Positions 33,111 through 42,497 of a stretch of DNA of 64,000 nt are shown here, piece after piece. The stretch covers positions 1 through 64,000 of the forward strand of contig CAKTYZ010000011.1 in NCBI GenBank assembly GCA_934635225.1, read 5' to 3'. A program made the translations under genes and the position numbers. The stretch's first letter is position 1. Each line of letters starts with the position of its first letter. The stretch comes from an uncultured Kiritimatiellota bacterium (GTDB lineage Bacteria > Verrucomicrobiota > Kiritimatiellia > RFP12 > UBA1067). The notes under the pieces were generated by a model. That model saw only the letters and a list, made by a program, of their open reading frames with translations. It was not told where the DNA came from and did no database searches.

Positions 33111-36100
33111 TCATGCCCACGGCGGGGGTTCGCGAGCTTCGAGGTAAATGCGCGAGTCGGGGTGGAAGCTCACTTCTGACGCAGGCAAGACCTTGTCGAG
33201 TTCAGACAGAAAGGCAAGGTTCACCGCGACGCGAAAGCCCGGACCTAGATCTATGTCCATGACACGCCCATTCGGATAATGAAGTTCGATCAAGGCCGGC
33301 AGACTGCCCGGATTCTTGTCGAGAACCGCGCGAATCGCCACGATTTTCCTCTTGAGTTCGGGATCTTCATAGTGCAGCCGAAGCCGTAGACCCTTCGAGA
33401 GGAGAGGCATCGCCTCTTCCAGCGGATACGCCTCCTTGACCGTGAAGTTCAAATCGCCGACCTGCGGATTCTCGTGGAATGCGTCATCCTTCGCGTAGGT
33501 CGTCTTGTGCGACAGTTCACCACAGACCAAGACGAGCGAATCGATCTTCGTCTCCAGCGCATTGCATTTCTCCCAGACCTTCGCAAACGCCGCGCCTTCG
33601 GCGCGTCCGCTTCCATCGTCCAAGCCAAGAATCGCCCATTTCTGGCCAATGCTCCCGTCTGGACGTGGTCTCGGAGTCTTCACGGAACACGACTCAAGGA
33701 TGCCGACGGCACGCACATCAAGCTTCTTGAGGAGAATCGGATTGACGCGCTTCTTAAGTTTCGACTTTTCCTTGTTGACGGCCTTGTCGAACGCCTGCTT
33801 GTCGCTCCAGGCCACCTCGCCTTTCGACCGGACAACACCGCGCGCCATCGCCTTCAGCGGCCAGTCCTGTTCATCGGATTGCTTCAAAAGCCCTTCTATC
33901 GACAGGTCTTCAACGGCATGCGAATTTTCGTCCTCGCCTTCGTCATCTGCAGCACCTGTCGATTCCACCGACATCGCATCATCTGCCGCAGGGTCTTCCG
34001 ACACCGCATCGTCGTCTTCTTCCCTCGCTTTCTTCGCGATGAGATTGAAGGAGAATGGCTGATTCTGCGCTTCTTCACGGTCCACGCGCACGACGGAAAG
34101 ATCGCCAAGAAAATGACGGCAAGCCGCCATCGGGTCACCCGAAATGTAGATGCCAAGGAGATCGCGTTCGTTCTTCAAGTCCTCGGCTGGCGCAAACGAC
34201 GGCACTTCTGCGAGTTCCGAATCTGAGACCTTCTCTTCGCCACCTGACATGATGTCGAAGAAACTTGTCTGCGCACTCGCCTTCTCCTTTGCACGCTGCT
34301 GCGCCTTCTTGAGCGCATACTCGATGTTGATGAACAGTTTCGCGCGATTCGGTTCCAAAGACGAAAACGCCCCCGTACGCGTCAGGTTCTCAAGGACACG
34401 CTTGTTGATGAGGTTGGAACCGCCGAGTCGCATGCAGAAGTCGAGAAAGCCTGTGTACGGGCCATTCGTCTCGCGTTCGGCGACAATCGCCTCGGCTGCC
34501 GCGCTGCCGACGCCTTTGATGCCGCCAAGTCCGTACCGAATGCCTTTCGATCCCTTCGCCGGCACAAACCGAGCACCCGACTCGTTCACGTCAGGAAGCA
34601 GCAGTTCGAGGCCGATGTCACGCGCTTCTGCGACAAAGCCTGGAAGTTTGTCGAAATTGCCGATTTCGGACGAGATCTGCGCACACATGAATTCAGCCGG
34701 GTAGTGTGCCTTGAGGTATCCCGTCTGATAAGCGACCCAAGCGTAACAAACGGAATGCGACTTGTTGAACGCGTACGAGGCAAAGGCTTCCCAATCTCGC
34801 CAAATCTTCTCGATAAGGACTCTCGCATCGTCATCTTTCGTAAGGTCAAGCGTCTTGCCTTCGACCGTCGCAGTACCCGTCATGAACTTCGGGTTTGCGA
34901 GACACCCTTTGATGAACTTCGCCTTCAGTTCGGCCATGATGTCCATGAGCTTCTTGCCCATGGCCTTACGAAGCTTGTCGGATTCGCCGCGCGAAAAGCC
35001 AGCAAGGTCTCGTGAGAGCAACATCACCTGTTCCTGATAGACGGTAATGCCGTATGTATCCTTCAGACGGCTTTCCATCTCAGGATGGTCGTAGACGACG
35101 GGCTTTCGGCCCTGCTTGCGGTCGATGAAGTCCGGAATGTACGCCATCGGTCCCGGACGATAGAGCGCGTTCATGGCGACGAGGTCCGTCAGCTTTTCGG
35201 GCTGAAGCGCCATGAGATACTTTTTCATGCCCGCCGATTCGAACTGGAAAAGGCCAGTCGTCTCGCCGCGACCGAAAAGCGCGTAGGTCTCCTTGTCATC
35301 ATCGGGAATCTTGTCCGTATCCAATTCGCCGTCCGCGTTGCGGATCGCCTCAGGGACGCGCGGATTGTTCTTGCCCAAAAGCGCGACACATTCTTTTTCG
35401 ACCGTGAGCGTCTTGAGTCCGAGGAAGTCCATCTTGAGAAGGCCGACCGGCTCCACGAAATGCCCGTCGTACTGAGTCGTCAAAAGCTTGTCTTCCGCTC
35501 CGCCTCCCTCTCCTTTCTCGCCCTTTCCCTTGCCCTTTCCGCCGCTCTTCTCCGGTGTCGGCATGACGGGCAACGTTTCGACGATCGGGTCGCGCGAAAT
35601 GATGACGCCACAAGCATGGACTCCTGGCTGCCGGATACAGCCTTCAAGACGCCCCGCACGCTCCATCAGCTTGTGGACGACAGGATCATCGGAATTGAAC
35701 GCGGCTTCCAGGTCGGGCGATTCCGTGCGCGCCTTCTGGAAGTTGATCTTCGGCGTGTCGGGAACATACGAGGCGAGCTTATTTGTGTCGGCAAGAGGAT
35801 AATCCATTACGCGCCCGACGTCCTTGATCGCTGACTTCGCAGCCATCTGCCCAAATGTCACGATATGCGCGACATGGTCCGCACCGTATTTGCGCGTCAC
35901 GTAATCCAACACGCGTTCACGCCCCGCATCGTCGAAATCGACGTCAATATCCGGCATCGAGATGCGGTCCGGGTTCAGGAAGCGCTCGAACAGGAGATCA
36001 TATTTGAGCGGATCAACGTTCGTAATCCAAAGCGCATAGGCGACGGCCGAACCGGCCGCCGAGCCACGTCCGGGACCTACCCACACGTCGCACTCTTCTC

Positions 36101-37355
36101 GCGCCGCGCGAATATAATCGCGCACGATGAGAAAGTAGCCGGGAAATCCCATCAGCTTGATCGTATCGAGCTCAAACTGGACGCGCTCGCGCACATCCTC
36201 GGGAATCTTTCCTTCTGCGTCACCCCAGCGGATGACAGATCCCTTCCAAACGAGATCGGCGAGATAATCTGCCTCGAACTTGATTCGAAGGACCTTTTCG
36301 TAGCCGCCGAGGCGATCGAAATTGTTCGGCTTCTGAACATTGAATTCGGCCTTCAGTTTCTCCTCGTCAAATTCCTTCGCGTAGCCTTCTTCCGTGCCAA
36401 AGGAGATCGGAATCGCAAACTTCGGCATGATCGGCGGCGAATCAAGCTCATATTCCTCTATGCGGTCAGCGACCTCCTTGGTGTTCGAGATGAGTTCGGG
36501 ATTCTCCGCGAAGAGCGCACGCATCTCCTCTTCGGTCTTGAAGTATTCCTGCCCCGTGTAGACCATGCGTTTCTCGTCGGACATTTTCTTGCCCGTCGAA
36601 AGCGCAAGAAGAACGTCGTGCGAATCGTCGTCCGCCGCGTCCAGGAAATGAACGTCGTTCGTCGCAATGACGCGGATGTCCAGCTTCTTGCCCAACTCCA
36701 ACACGCCCTTCACGATCTTCACTTGCCGCTGATAGAGATTGGCAAACTCGTTTTGCGCCAAAAGAGGCACGTCCGGTCCCGACTTCACGGCCTTGTGAAG
36801 CATGACCTCCAGCGAGTAGTTTTCGCCAAAGAGGTCCTTATGCCACTTCGCGACGCGTTCAGCCTCCTCCATCTTCCCCTGGTCTATGGCCCGCGCGACT
36901 TCACCCGCAATGCATGCCGCGGAGCAATGCAGCCCCTCATGGTACTTTTCAAGGAGTCTGTGGTCGATGCGCGGGCGCATATAAAAGCCATGGATCTGCG
37001 CTTCGCTCAAGAGCCGGACGAGATTGTGGTAGCCCGTCAAGTTCATCGCGTGCAAACAGAGGTGATGACGGAATTCACCCTTGTCGCGCGTCGTATAGTC
37101 GCCTGTCGAAGTGACATACGCCTCACAGCCGAGAATCGGCTTCACGTGGACGTTCGCGAGTTCCTTGTAGACCTTCTCATTCTTCGAGCGACACTCGTCA
37201 TAGAAGCTTTTGAGCGCGAAGAGATTACCATGGTCCGTCACGGCCAGCGCGGGCATGCCAAGTTTGCGCGCCTTCTTGACAAGTGGCACGATCTGACACT
37301 GCCCGTCGAGAAGCGAGTAGGTCGTGTGAAGGTGAAGATGAACGAAATCAGACAT
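33111..37355 (-). CDS. dnaE: DNA polymerase III alpha subunit
   Basis: The replicative polymerase, 1414 residues from the ATG at 37355. The PHP domain is at 1-270 (HLHTTYSLLDG, VTDHGNLFALKSFY). The palm carries the catalytic Asp residues in GPGRGSAAGSAVAYAL and PDIDVDFDDAGRE. The tandem helix-hairpin-helix, OB-fold (GILESCSVKTPRP, LDDGSG) and C-terminal regions follow. It is clearly longer than E. coli DnaE (1160 aa). The extra length includes a Gly/Lys/Glu-rich loop before DKLLTTQYDGHFVEP (about 615-640) and an acidic low-complexity stretch (about 1110-1155). Both look like lineage-specific insertions. It follows pheS by 13 nt, an unusual neighbour pair. No near Shine-Dalgarno sequence. Confidence 0.95.
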   Translation of the reverse strand: MSDFVHLHLHTTYSLLDGQCQIVPLVKKARKLGMPALAVTDHGNLFALKSFYDECRSKNEKVYKELANVHVKPILGCEAYVTSTGDYTTRDKGEFRHHLCLHAMNLTGYHNLVRLLSEAQIHGFYMRPRIDHRLLEKYHEGLHCSAACIAGEVARAIDQGKMEEAERVAKWHKDLFGENYSLEVMLHKAVKSGPDVPLLAQNEFANLYQRQVKIVKGVLELGKKLDIRVIATNDVHFLDAADDDSHDVLLALSTGKKMSDEKRMVYTGQEYFKTEEEMRALFAENPELISNTKEVADRIEEYELDSPPIMPKFAIPISFGTEEGYAKEFDEEKLKAEFNVQKPNNFDRLGGYEKVLRIKFEADYLADLVWKGSVIRWGDAEGKIPEDVRERVQFELDTIKLMGFPGYFLIVRDYIRAAREECDVWVGPGRGSAAGSAVAYALWITNVDPLKYDLLFERFLNPDRISMPDIDVDFDDAGRERVLDYVTRKYGADHVAHIVTFGQMAAKSAIKDVGRVMDYPLADTNKLASYVPDTPKINFQKARTESPDLEAAFNSDDPVVHKLMERAGRLEGCIRQPGVHACGVIISRDPIVETLPVMPTPEKSGGKGKGKGEKGEGGGAEDKLLTTQYDGHFVEPVGLLKMDFLGLKTLTVEKECVALLGKNNPRVPEAIRNADGELDTDKIPDDDKETYALFGRGETTGLFQFESAGMKKYLMALQPEKLTDLVAMNALYRPGPMAYIPDFIDRKQGRKPVVYDHPEMESRLKDTYGITVYQEQVMLLSRDLAGFSRGESDKLRKAMGKKLMDIMAELKAKFIKGCLANPKFMTGTATVEGKTLDLTKDDDARVLIEKIWRDWEAFASYAFNKSHSVCYAWVAYQTGYLKAHYPAEFMCAQISSEIGNFDKLPGFVAEARDIGLELLLPDVNESGARFVPAKGSKGIRYGLGGIKGVGSAAAEAIVAERETNGPYTGFLDFCMRLGGSNLINKRVLENLTRTGAFSSLEPNRAKLFINIEYALKKAQQRAKEKASAQTSFFDIMSGGEEKVSDSELAEVPSFAPAEDLKNERDLLGIYISGDPMAACRHFLGDLSVVRVDREEAQNQPFSFNLIAKKAREEDDDAVSEDPAADDAMSVESTGAADDEGEDENSHAVEDLSIEGLLKQSDEQDWPLKAMARGVVRSKGEVAWSDKQAFDKAVNKEKSKLKKRVNPILLKKLDVRAVGILESCSVKTPRPRPDGSIGQKWAILGLDDGSGRAEGAAFAKVWEKCNALETKIDSLVLVCGELSHKTTYAKDDAFHENPQVGDLNFTVKEAYPLEEAMPLLSKGLRLRLHYEDPELKRKIVAIRAVLDKNPGSLPALIELHYPNGRVMDIDLGPGFRVAVNLAFLSELDKVLPASEVSFHPDSRIYLEAREPPPWA

Positions 37356-37368
37356 TCCGCGCGGCGAA

Positions 37369-38391
37369 TCAGCCAAGCTGATTCAAGAAGCGGACGTCGT
37401 TCTCATAGAGCCAGCGGATGTCCGGGATGCCGTACTTGATCATCGCGATGCGCTCAACGCCGAAGCCAAAGGCATAGCCAAAGACCTGCTCAGGATCCCA
37501 GCCCACATGCTCGAAAACGCGGGGATCGACCATGCCCGCCCCCGCAACCTCAATCCAGCCGGACTGCTTGCAGACGTTGCACCCCTTGCCCTTGCAGACA
37601 TGACAGGAGAAATCGACCTCGACAGACGGTTCGGTGAACGGGAAAAAGTGAGGACGGAAACGGACCGTCACGCTATCGCCCATCATCTCCTTCGCGAAGT
37701 AGGCCAACACGCTCTTGAGGTCCGCAAGCGAAACCGGCTTCGTCGCCGTCTCATCGACATAAAGGCCCTCAATCTGGTGGAAATTCGCCGAATGCGTTGC
37801 ATCCGTCGTGTCGCGGCGAAATGTGCGCCCAGGGCAAATGACGCGTATCGGAGGCTTGTTCGCCATCATTGTGCGAATCTGCACAGGCGAAGTCTGCGTA
37901 CGGAGCAGACAGTCGTCATTGAACCAAAAGGTATCCGTACGGTCTTGAGACGGATGGTGCGGCGGCGTATTGAGCGCCGTGAAGTTGTTGAAGCGGTTTT
38001 CGAGTTCTGGGCCGTCTGCCACTGTGAAGCCGAGCTTACCGAAGATCAGAGCCGTCTCTTCAATGACGCGTGAAAGAGGATGCTTGACCCCAAGGCCAAA
38101 CCAACGCCCAGGAAGTGTCAAGTCGGCCGTTACGGCTTTCTCCCCCGCGTCACCCTGCGGACCTGCCTTCTGTAACGCCGTCTCAACCTCGGCTTTCCAC
38201 GCCTGAATTGCCTTGCCGAATGCCGGGCGCTCCTCTTTCGGGACGTCTTTCATCGCCTTGATAAGCGCAGGAATCGACCCATTGCGCCCGATATATTTCA
38301 CACGTAACGCTTCCAAGGCCACCGCGTCAGTCGCTGCAACAATTTCCTTTAGGCTTTCGGCTTTCGCCGTTTCAAGATCAGCAAGCGTCAT
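37369..38391 (-). CDS. pheS: Phenylalanyl-tRNA synthetase alpha subunit
   Basis: A 340-residue class II synthetase subunit that charges tRNA-Phe as an (alpha-beta)2 enzyme. The N-terminal coiled region is followed by motif 2 (ICPGRTFRRDTTDATHSANFHQIEG split across about 200-225) and motif 3 (FGYAFGFGVERIAMIKYGIPDIRWLYENDVRFL split). It has the CHVCKGKGCNVCKQSGW Cys cluster near 270-286, common in PheS outside enterics. The pheT gene is not next to it; dnaE follows instead, with 13 nt between. Start supported by GAGGAG. Promoter: TGGTATAAT. Confidence 0.95.
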   Translation of the reverse strand: MTLADLETAKAESLKEIVAATDAVALEALRVKYIGRNGSIPALIKAMKDVPKEERPAFGKAIQAWKAEVETALQKAGPQGDAGEKAVTADLTLPGRWFGLGVKHPLSRVIEETALIFGKLGFTVADGPELENRFNNFTALNTPPHHPSQDRTDTFWFNDDCLLRTQTSPVQIRTMMANKPPIRVICPGRTFRRDTTDATHSANFHQIEGLYVDETATKPVSLADLKSVLAYFAKEMMGDSVTVRFRPHFFPFTEPSVEVDFSCHVCKGKGCNVCKQSGWIEVAGAGMVDPRVFEHVGWDPEQVFGYAFGFGVERIAMIKYGIPDIRWLYENDVRFLNQLG

Positions 38392-38419
38392 GTCTTCTCC
38401 TCTTCTAAATTATTTTGAT

Positions 38420-38428
38420 ATTATACCA
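38420..38428 (-). promoter_or_regulatory. Extended -10 promoter of pheS-dnaE
   Basis: Minus-strand TGGTATAAT, 28 nt before the pheS ATG, followed by a GAGGAG ribosome site. No T-box or leader peptide fits in so short a leader. Confidence 0.6.
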
Positions 38429-38490
38429 AAAATACGCCCGCACGGGGAAAGCCTCCTCAAACTACAGTCTTCCGCGCATATGCCGCCTTT

Positions 38491-39228
38491 TCACGTCTTT
38501 CTTTCCTTGTGCGACGAGCTTCGATACGGCTCTTCACTTGTACGAATCGCTTCCAAAACCATCTCTGCATCTTCTGCCGCGTCCAAGAGTTCGATGAGAT
38601 TTGTGCCATGCGCAAGAATTGCCAGTCGCGCAAGGATGTGGAGATGCGCCTCGTGATCGGTCGAGCAGATGAGAAAGAAGTGTTGCGTACCTTCGCCGTC
38701 CGTCGCGCCAAAAAAGACAGGGCGTACCGTTCGGCCATAGGCGATGAAACTCTCCTCAAAGAGATAGGGATCGTGAAAGCGCGGATGCAACAACGCGACG
38801 CCTTCGCCAATGGCCGTTGAAGCCGCCTCTTCGCGTGCGACAAGTTCCTTGAACAGCCCCTCGGCGTCGTAGACGAGGCCGCCACGCTCGGCAAGATCCG
38901 TCATGTCGCGCAAAACGCCGCCCTTCGCCTTCGCTCCAAGCGCAAGATCAATCATTTCTGCACGGAAAAGGTCACAAATCCCCCAGTCCGCGTGTTCGGA
39001 CCGGCGCTCCTCATCCATCATCACACGATGTTGCTCCTTGAGATCACGCGCGTTCGCCGCCAACAGGTTGCGCTGCGCCCACTCATCCAGCGCACGGTGC
39101 TCAAAGAACCAGTCGTCTCCACGACTCATTGCCTCGATTTCGCCACGTTGGGCAACATGCTTGAGCGTATTCGGCTCCAAATGGATATGCTCGGCGGCCT
39201 GATTGAGATTCAGCACTTCACGACTCAT
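38491..39228 (-). CDS. HTH domain fused to PTS EIIA (PtsN-like) domain
   Basis: A 245-residue fusion. Residues 5-55 are a MerR/excisionase-type HTH (LNLNQAAEHIHLEPNTLKHVAQRGEIEAMSRGDDWFF). Residues 95-235 are a type-2 PTS EIIA domain (LRDMTDLAERGGLVYD, EEAASTAIGEGVALLHPRF with the likely phospho-accepting His in LLHPRF). The C-terminus is basic. EIIA-Ntr-like proteins sense phosphotransferase or stress state. A DNA-binding fusion would make the signal directly transcriptional, but this is inference. It overlaps holA by 4 nt (ATGA) and follows it on the mRNA. Confidence 0.85.
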   Translation of the reverse strand: MSREVLNLNQAAEHIHLEPNTLKHVAQRGEIEAMSRGDDWFFEHRALDEWAQRNLLAANARDLKEQHRVMMDEERRSEHADWGICDLFRAEMIDLALGAKAKGGVLRDMTDLAERGGLVYDAEGLFKELVAREEAASTAIGEGVALLHPRFHDPYLFEESFIAYGRTVRPVFFGATDGEGTQHFFLICSTDHEAHLHILARLAILAHGTNLIELLDAAEDAEMVLEAIRTSEEPYRSSSHKERKT

Positions 39229-40205
39229 CGCATCCCCCTTCGGCGCATGACGCGCGCGAGCGTCGGCACGACGAGCAAATCCCCACTCGCGACACCCGAG
39301 ACAATTTTCTCACGCAAAATGACGAACCGCGCACGTGCCGCACGCAATTCATCCGCAGACCAGTTTCGCAGGAAGCCCTCGTTCTTCTTCACCGTGAACG
39401 GTGCAAGCCCCTCCGTACGCCCCGTCGAAACCTCCAAAAGCTGACGGAAGAACCTCTCGATTACACCCGTCATGAAGACGGCAAACCCATTCTCAAGCTC
39501 AAACTTGCGCAAGGCCACAAGCGCCCCTCCAAGATCGCGGCGACCAATCGCATCCGTGACATCCCATGGCAAAGGCTCGACGCCAACGCCCTGTGAGGTA
39601 ATCGCCTCCACATCGGACGCCTTGACCGTGCGGTCGTCCGTTCCCAAATAGTCGCGCATTTTCTCCAGCTCAGCACGAATCGAACGCGCATCCGCCCCGA
39701 CAACCGCGACGAACTTCTCCGCAACGCCTGGCGCAAAGACAAGGTCCAGCTCTTGCGCGAAGTCTTCTGCTCGAGCGACGGCCATGCGCACCGCCTCCCA
39801 GGGCTTCGCGGATGAGAAGACGACCAGTTCGGCGCAATCTTGAAGCGTCTTCGCGAAAGCAGACGTCTTCAGCAAGCGCGGTCCCGAGAGGATAAACCTC
39901 TGATTGTCCGGCAACGCGGCGGCGGCCAATTTCTTCGCAAAGCGTTCAAGCGCCGTCTTGACCTCTTCGGAAACCTTGCCGCCCGGAAGAAAGCCGACAT
40001 TCTTCCACCATGTCACCTTCTTCGGCTCGAGAAACGGCGGAGTCGAGAAACTTTCATCCGCTCGCGCGAGATCGGCCAACTGCAACTCGGCATTCGTCGC
40101 GTTCGCCGAATCAATGACCTCCAGACCAATCCCCTCGCCGACAGCCTTCTTCGCGGTCTCACCCACGAGGTAATCGTCCTCTCCAATGATAACATGAATG
40201 TTCAC
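39225..40205 (-). CDS. holA: DNA polymerase III delta subunit
   Basis: A 326-residue clamp-loader delta subunit (AAA+ fold without Walker A), which opens the beta clamp. Visible blocks are VIIGEDDYLVGETAKK at the start, LADESFSTPP (FLEPKKVTWWKNV, about 57-70), RFILSGPRLLKTSAF, and LEKMRDYLG with the C-terminal collar domain (FAVFMTGVIERFFRQLL). It begins with GTG at 40205; TATAAT lies 7 nt upstream, so the mRNA is probably leaderless. It ends in an ATGA overlap with the HTH-EIIA gene. Confidence 0.9.
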   Translation of the reverse strand: MNIHVIIGEDDYLVGETAKKAVGEGIGLEVIDSANATNAELQLADLARADESFSTPPFLEPKKVTWWKNVGFLPGGKVSEEVKTALERFAKKLAAAALPDNQRFILSGPRLLKTSAFAKTLQDCAELVVFSSAKPWEAVRMAVARAEDFAQELDLVFAPGVAEKFVAVVGADARSIRAELEKMRDYLGTDDRTVKASDVEAITSQGVGVEPLPWDVTDAIGRRDLGGALVALRKFELENGFAVFMTGVIERFFRQLLEVSTGRTEGLAPFTVKKNEGFLRNWSADELRAARARFVILREKIVSGVASGDLLVVPTLARVMRRRGMR

Positions 40206-40212
40206 GTGTCAG

Positions 40213-40221
40213 ATTATATCA
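40213..40221 (-). promoter_or_regulatory. Leaderless promoter of holA with GTG start
   Basis: Minus-strand TGATATAAT whose -10 ends 7 nt before the GTG start codon. No ribosome binding site can fit, so translation must start on a leaderless GTG. Confidence 0.6.
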
Positions 40222-40243
40222 AATTTGCGGCTTTTCGTCGTCC

Positions 40244-42478
40244 TCAGTCAAGCACGCCCTTGGAAGGCGCCTCGGTGTCGTCCCACCACGCGCCTTTTGA
40301 GAACGACGCACGTGCAATCGGCTTCGTCGTCAACTGCTTGCCTTTTGCGCCAGCTGTGCGAATCTCGACCACTGACTTTTTCTCGGGCCGGCCCGTTTCG
40401 CGATTGACGCGGTCAACGAGGTCCAATGGACGAAAGAACTGTTGGTGTATCTTCTGCCCTTTCGCAGGCTTGAACTTCACGTACAACGTCTCGCCGCATC
40501 CTTCTGTAAACAACAGGATTCTGGACCTCGGCTTTTCCGGGGACAGCCGATAGTCCTTGTTGCGTATGAGACCACCGAAGACGAATCGCTTGATGTAGCT
40601 GAAGCCGTAACTGCCCTCTTCGTAAATGCAGGTGAAGTTGCGCGTCTCGCGGTCCTTTTCCTGATTGTAACGGAGAATCGTCAGGAGGCCCTTGTCCACA
40701 AAGACCTTCTCTTCTGGCTGAACTTTCTTGAATCGGCCGTCTTTCCAGACGAGGATGAGCTCGTCCAGGGAGGAGCACTTGAACACTTCGTCACCGCCAC
40801 GAAGGCCCGACCCGACGTAGCCGTTCTCCTTGTCCCAACGAATCGTTAATTCAGACGCGGTTATTGCGCGCACATCCACCTGCTTGAACGCGCCCGCCTC
40901 GATCTTCGTACAGCGCGGATAGCGTTTCGCATACTCCTTGACGAGCCCCTTGAGATATTTCGTCACAAACGCGCGTAGATGCACGAGGTTATCCTTGACC
41001 TGCGACTCTTCCTTCTGGATGCCTTCGATTTCCTCGCGATTCTTGTTGATGTCGAACTGGGAAATGCGGCGGATCGGAATCTTCAGTAGCCGCTCGATGT
41101 CCTCGTCGCGGACCTCAGGATGGCGCAGCTCCTTGAGAAACGGCAGAAACCCCGTGCGAATCGCCGCCTTCACTCCTTCGTAGGTCTTCTCCGCCTCGAT
41201 GCGTTTGTAAACGCGTTCTTCAATGAAGATGCGGTCAAGCGTGCGCGCGTGGAAGAGGTCATCCAGCTCTCCGAGACGAATCTCCTGTTCGCGCCTCGTG
41301 AGTTCCAGAAGGCGTTCAACATTGCGCTTCAGGATTTCGGAAACGCTCATCAGCTTCGGACGGCCATTGTCAAGGACAATCGGGCGCGACGAGAGCGACT
41401 TCTCGCAGTTCGTGAACGCGTAGAGCGCCGTAATGGCCTTGTCGGCATTCTCGCCCGACTGAAGCTCCAGTTCGATGCGCACGACATCAGCCGTCATGTC
41501 ATGCATCTTTCGGATGCCGACCTTTTTCTTCCTAATCGCTTCTTCAATTGACGCGGCGAGCGAATCCGTCGTCTCGCCCCACGGAAGTTCCTTGATGACA
41601 AGCTCTTTCCCCTCCTTCTCGATCTTCGCACGAATCTTCACTTTGCCAAGTCCGTCCTGATAGTCGGAAACGTCCATCAAGCCTCCGAGCTGGAAGTCTG
41701 GATAGACTTGGAACGGCTTCTTTTGGAGTATCGCGATCTCGGCCTCCAACAGCTCAATGAAATTGTGTGGCAGAATCGCCGTCGAGAGGCCAACAGCGAT
41801 GCCGTCGGCGCCAAGCATCAGCAAAAGCGGAATCTTCGCCGGCAAGTAGACGGGCTCTTCCCTGCGGCCTTCGTAATTCGGCACATATGCCGTCGTCTTC
41901 TTGTTGAAGACCTCCCTGCGCGCAAGCTCTGTCAACCGACATTCGATATATCGCGTCGCCGCATGCGGCATGCCTGTCAAGAGGGAGCCGTAATTGCCCT
42001 GCCCGTCAATAAGGTAGCCGAGTCCCTTTCCCCAAAGTTTATTCGCCAAGACGCAGAGCGCGTCGCCAATCGACGCATCGCCATGAGGATGGTACTGCAT
42101 CGCGTGTCCGACGATGTTCGCGACCTTGGTATAGCGCCCATCGTCCATCTCCCAAAGGGAATGCATGATACGCCGTTGCACGGGCTTCAGGCCGTCTTCA
42201 AGGGCGGGAATCGCGCGCGAACAGATCACATACGCCGAATATTGGCGAAAGTTGAAGTCGAAAAGTGCCTGCAGCGGTCCCGTACCGGTCAACCCATCCG
42301 GCGGCAACGAAGGCGCAAACGCCGTCTCATGAACATCGCCAGCGGCGTCCTTCGCCTTGTCATTTCCCGCGTTACCCTTTGTCTCGGCAGTCTCTTCCGC
42401 CATTGGCTTTGCCGTAAACAAGTCGAGGTTGTCGAACAAGCTTGGCGGCTGATTGTCTTTCTGTTTCTTTGTTGCCAT
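40244..42478 (-). CDS. parC: DNA topoisomerase IV/gyrase subunit A-like protein
   Basis: A 744-residue type IIA topoisomerase breakage-reunion subunit. A low-complexity N-terminal tail (about 1-60) precedes the winged-helix and tower domains (LEDGLKPVQRRIMHSLWEMD, YHPHGDASIGDAL). The catalytic Tyr177 is in AATRYIEC. The C-terminal beta-pinwheel region is short (VGSGLRGGDEVF, FVFGGLIRNKDYRL) and no GyrA box is seen, which favours ParC over GyrA. No parE/gyrB is in the window. It follows hydE by 19 nt. The ATG at 42478 is chosen over an in-frame upstream TTG. Confidence 0.88.
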   Translation of the reverse strand: MATKKQKDNQPPSLFDNLDLFTAKPMAEETAETKGNAGNDKAKDAAGDVHETAFAPSLPPDGLTGTGPLQALFDFNFRQYSAYVICSRAIPALEDGLKPVQRRIMHSLWEMDDGRYTKVANIVGHAMQYHPHGDASIGDALCVLANKLWGKGLGYLIDGQGNYGSLLTGMPHAATRYIECRLTELARREVFNKKTTAYVPNYEGRREEPVYLPAKIPLLLMLGADGIAVGLSTAILPHNFIELLEAEIAILQKKPFQVYPDFQLGGLMDVSDYQDGLGKVKIRAKIEKEGKELVIKELPWGETTDSLAASIEEAIRKKKVGIRKMHDMTADVVRIELELQSGENADKAITALYAFTNCEKSLSSRPIVLDNGRPKLMSVSEILKRNVERLLELTRREQEIRLGELDDLFHARTLDRIFIEERVYKRIEAEKTYEGVKAAIRTGFLPFLKELRHPEVRDEDIERLLKIPIRRISQFDINKNREEIEGIQKEESQVKDNLVHLRAFVTKYLKGLVKEYAKRYPRCTKIEAGAFKQVDVRAITASELTIRWDKENGYVGSGLRGGDEVFKCSSLDELILVWKDGRFKKVQPEEKVFVDKGLLTILRYNQEKDRETRNFTCIYEEGSYGFSYIKRFVFGGLIRNKDYRLSPEKPRSRILLFTEGCGETLYVKFKPAKGQKIHQQFFRPLDLVDRVNRETGRPEKKSVVEIRTAGAKGKQLTTKPIARASFSKGAWWDDTEAPSKGVLD

Positions 42479-42497
42479 GTGTCTTCGTCTCTTCAAA

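Noticed and set aside
35865..37439. Plus-strand frame opposite dnaE
   Set aside because: Basic low-complexity translation only; dnaE is clear.
38392..38490. T-box leader for pheS
   Set aside because: The promoter leaves only about 22 nt before the ATG.
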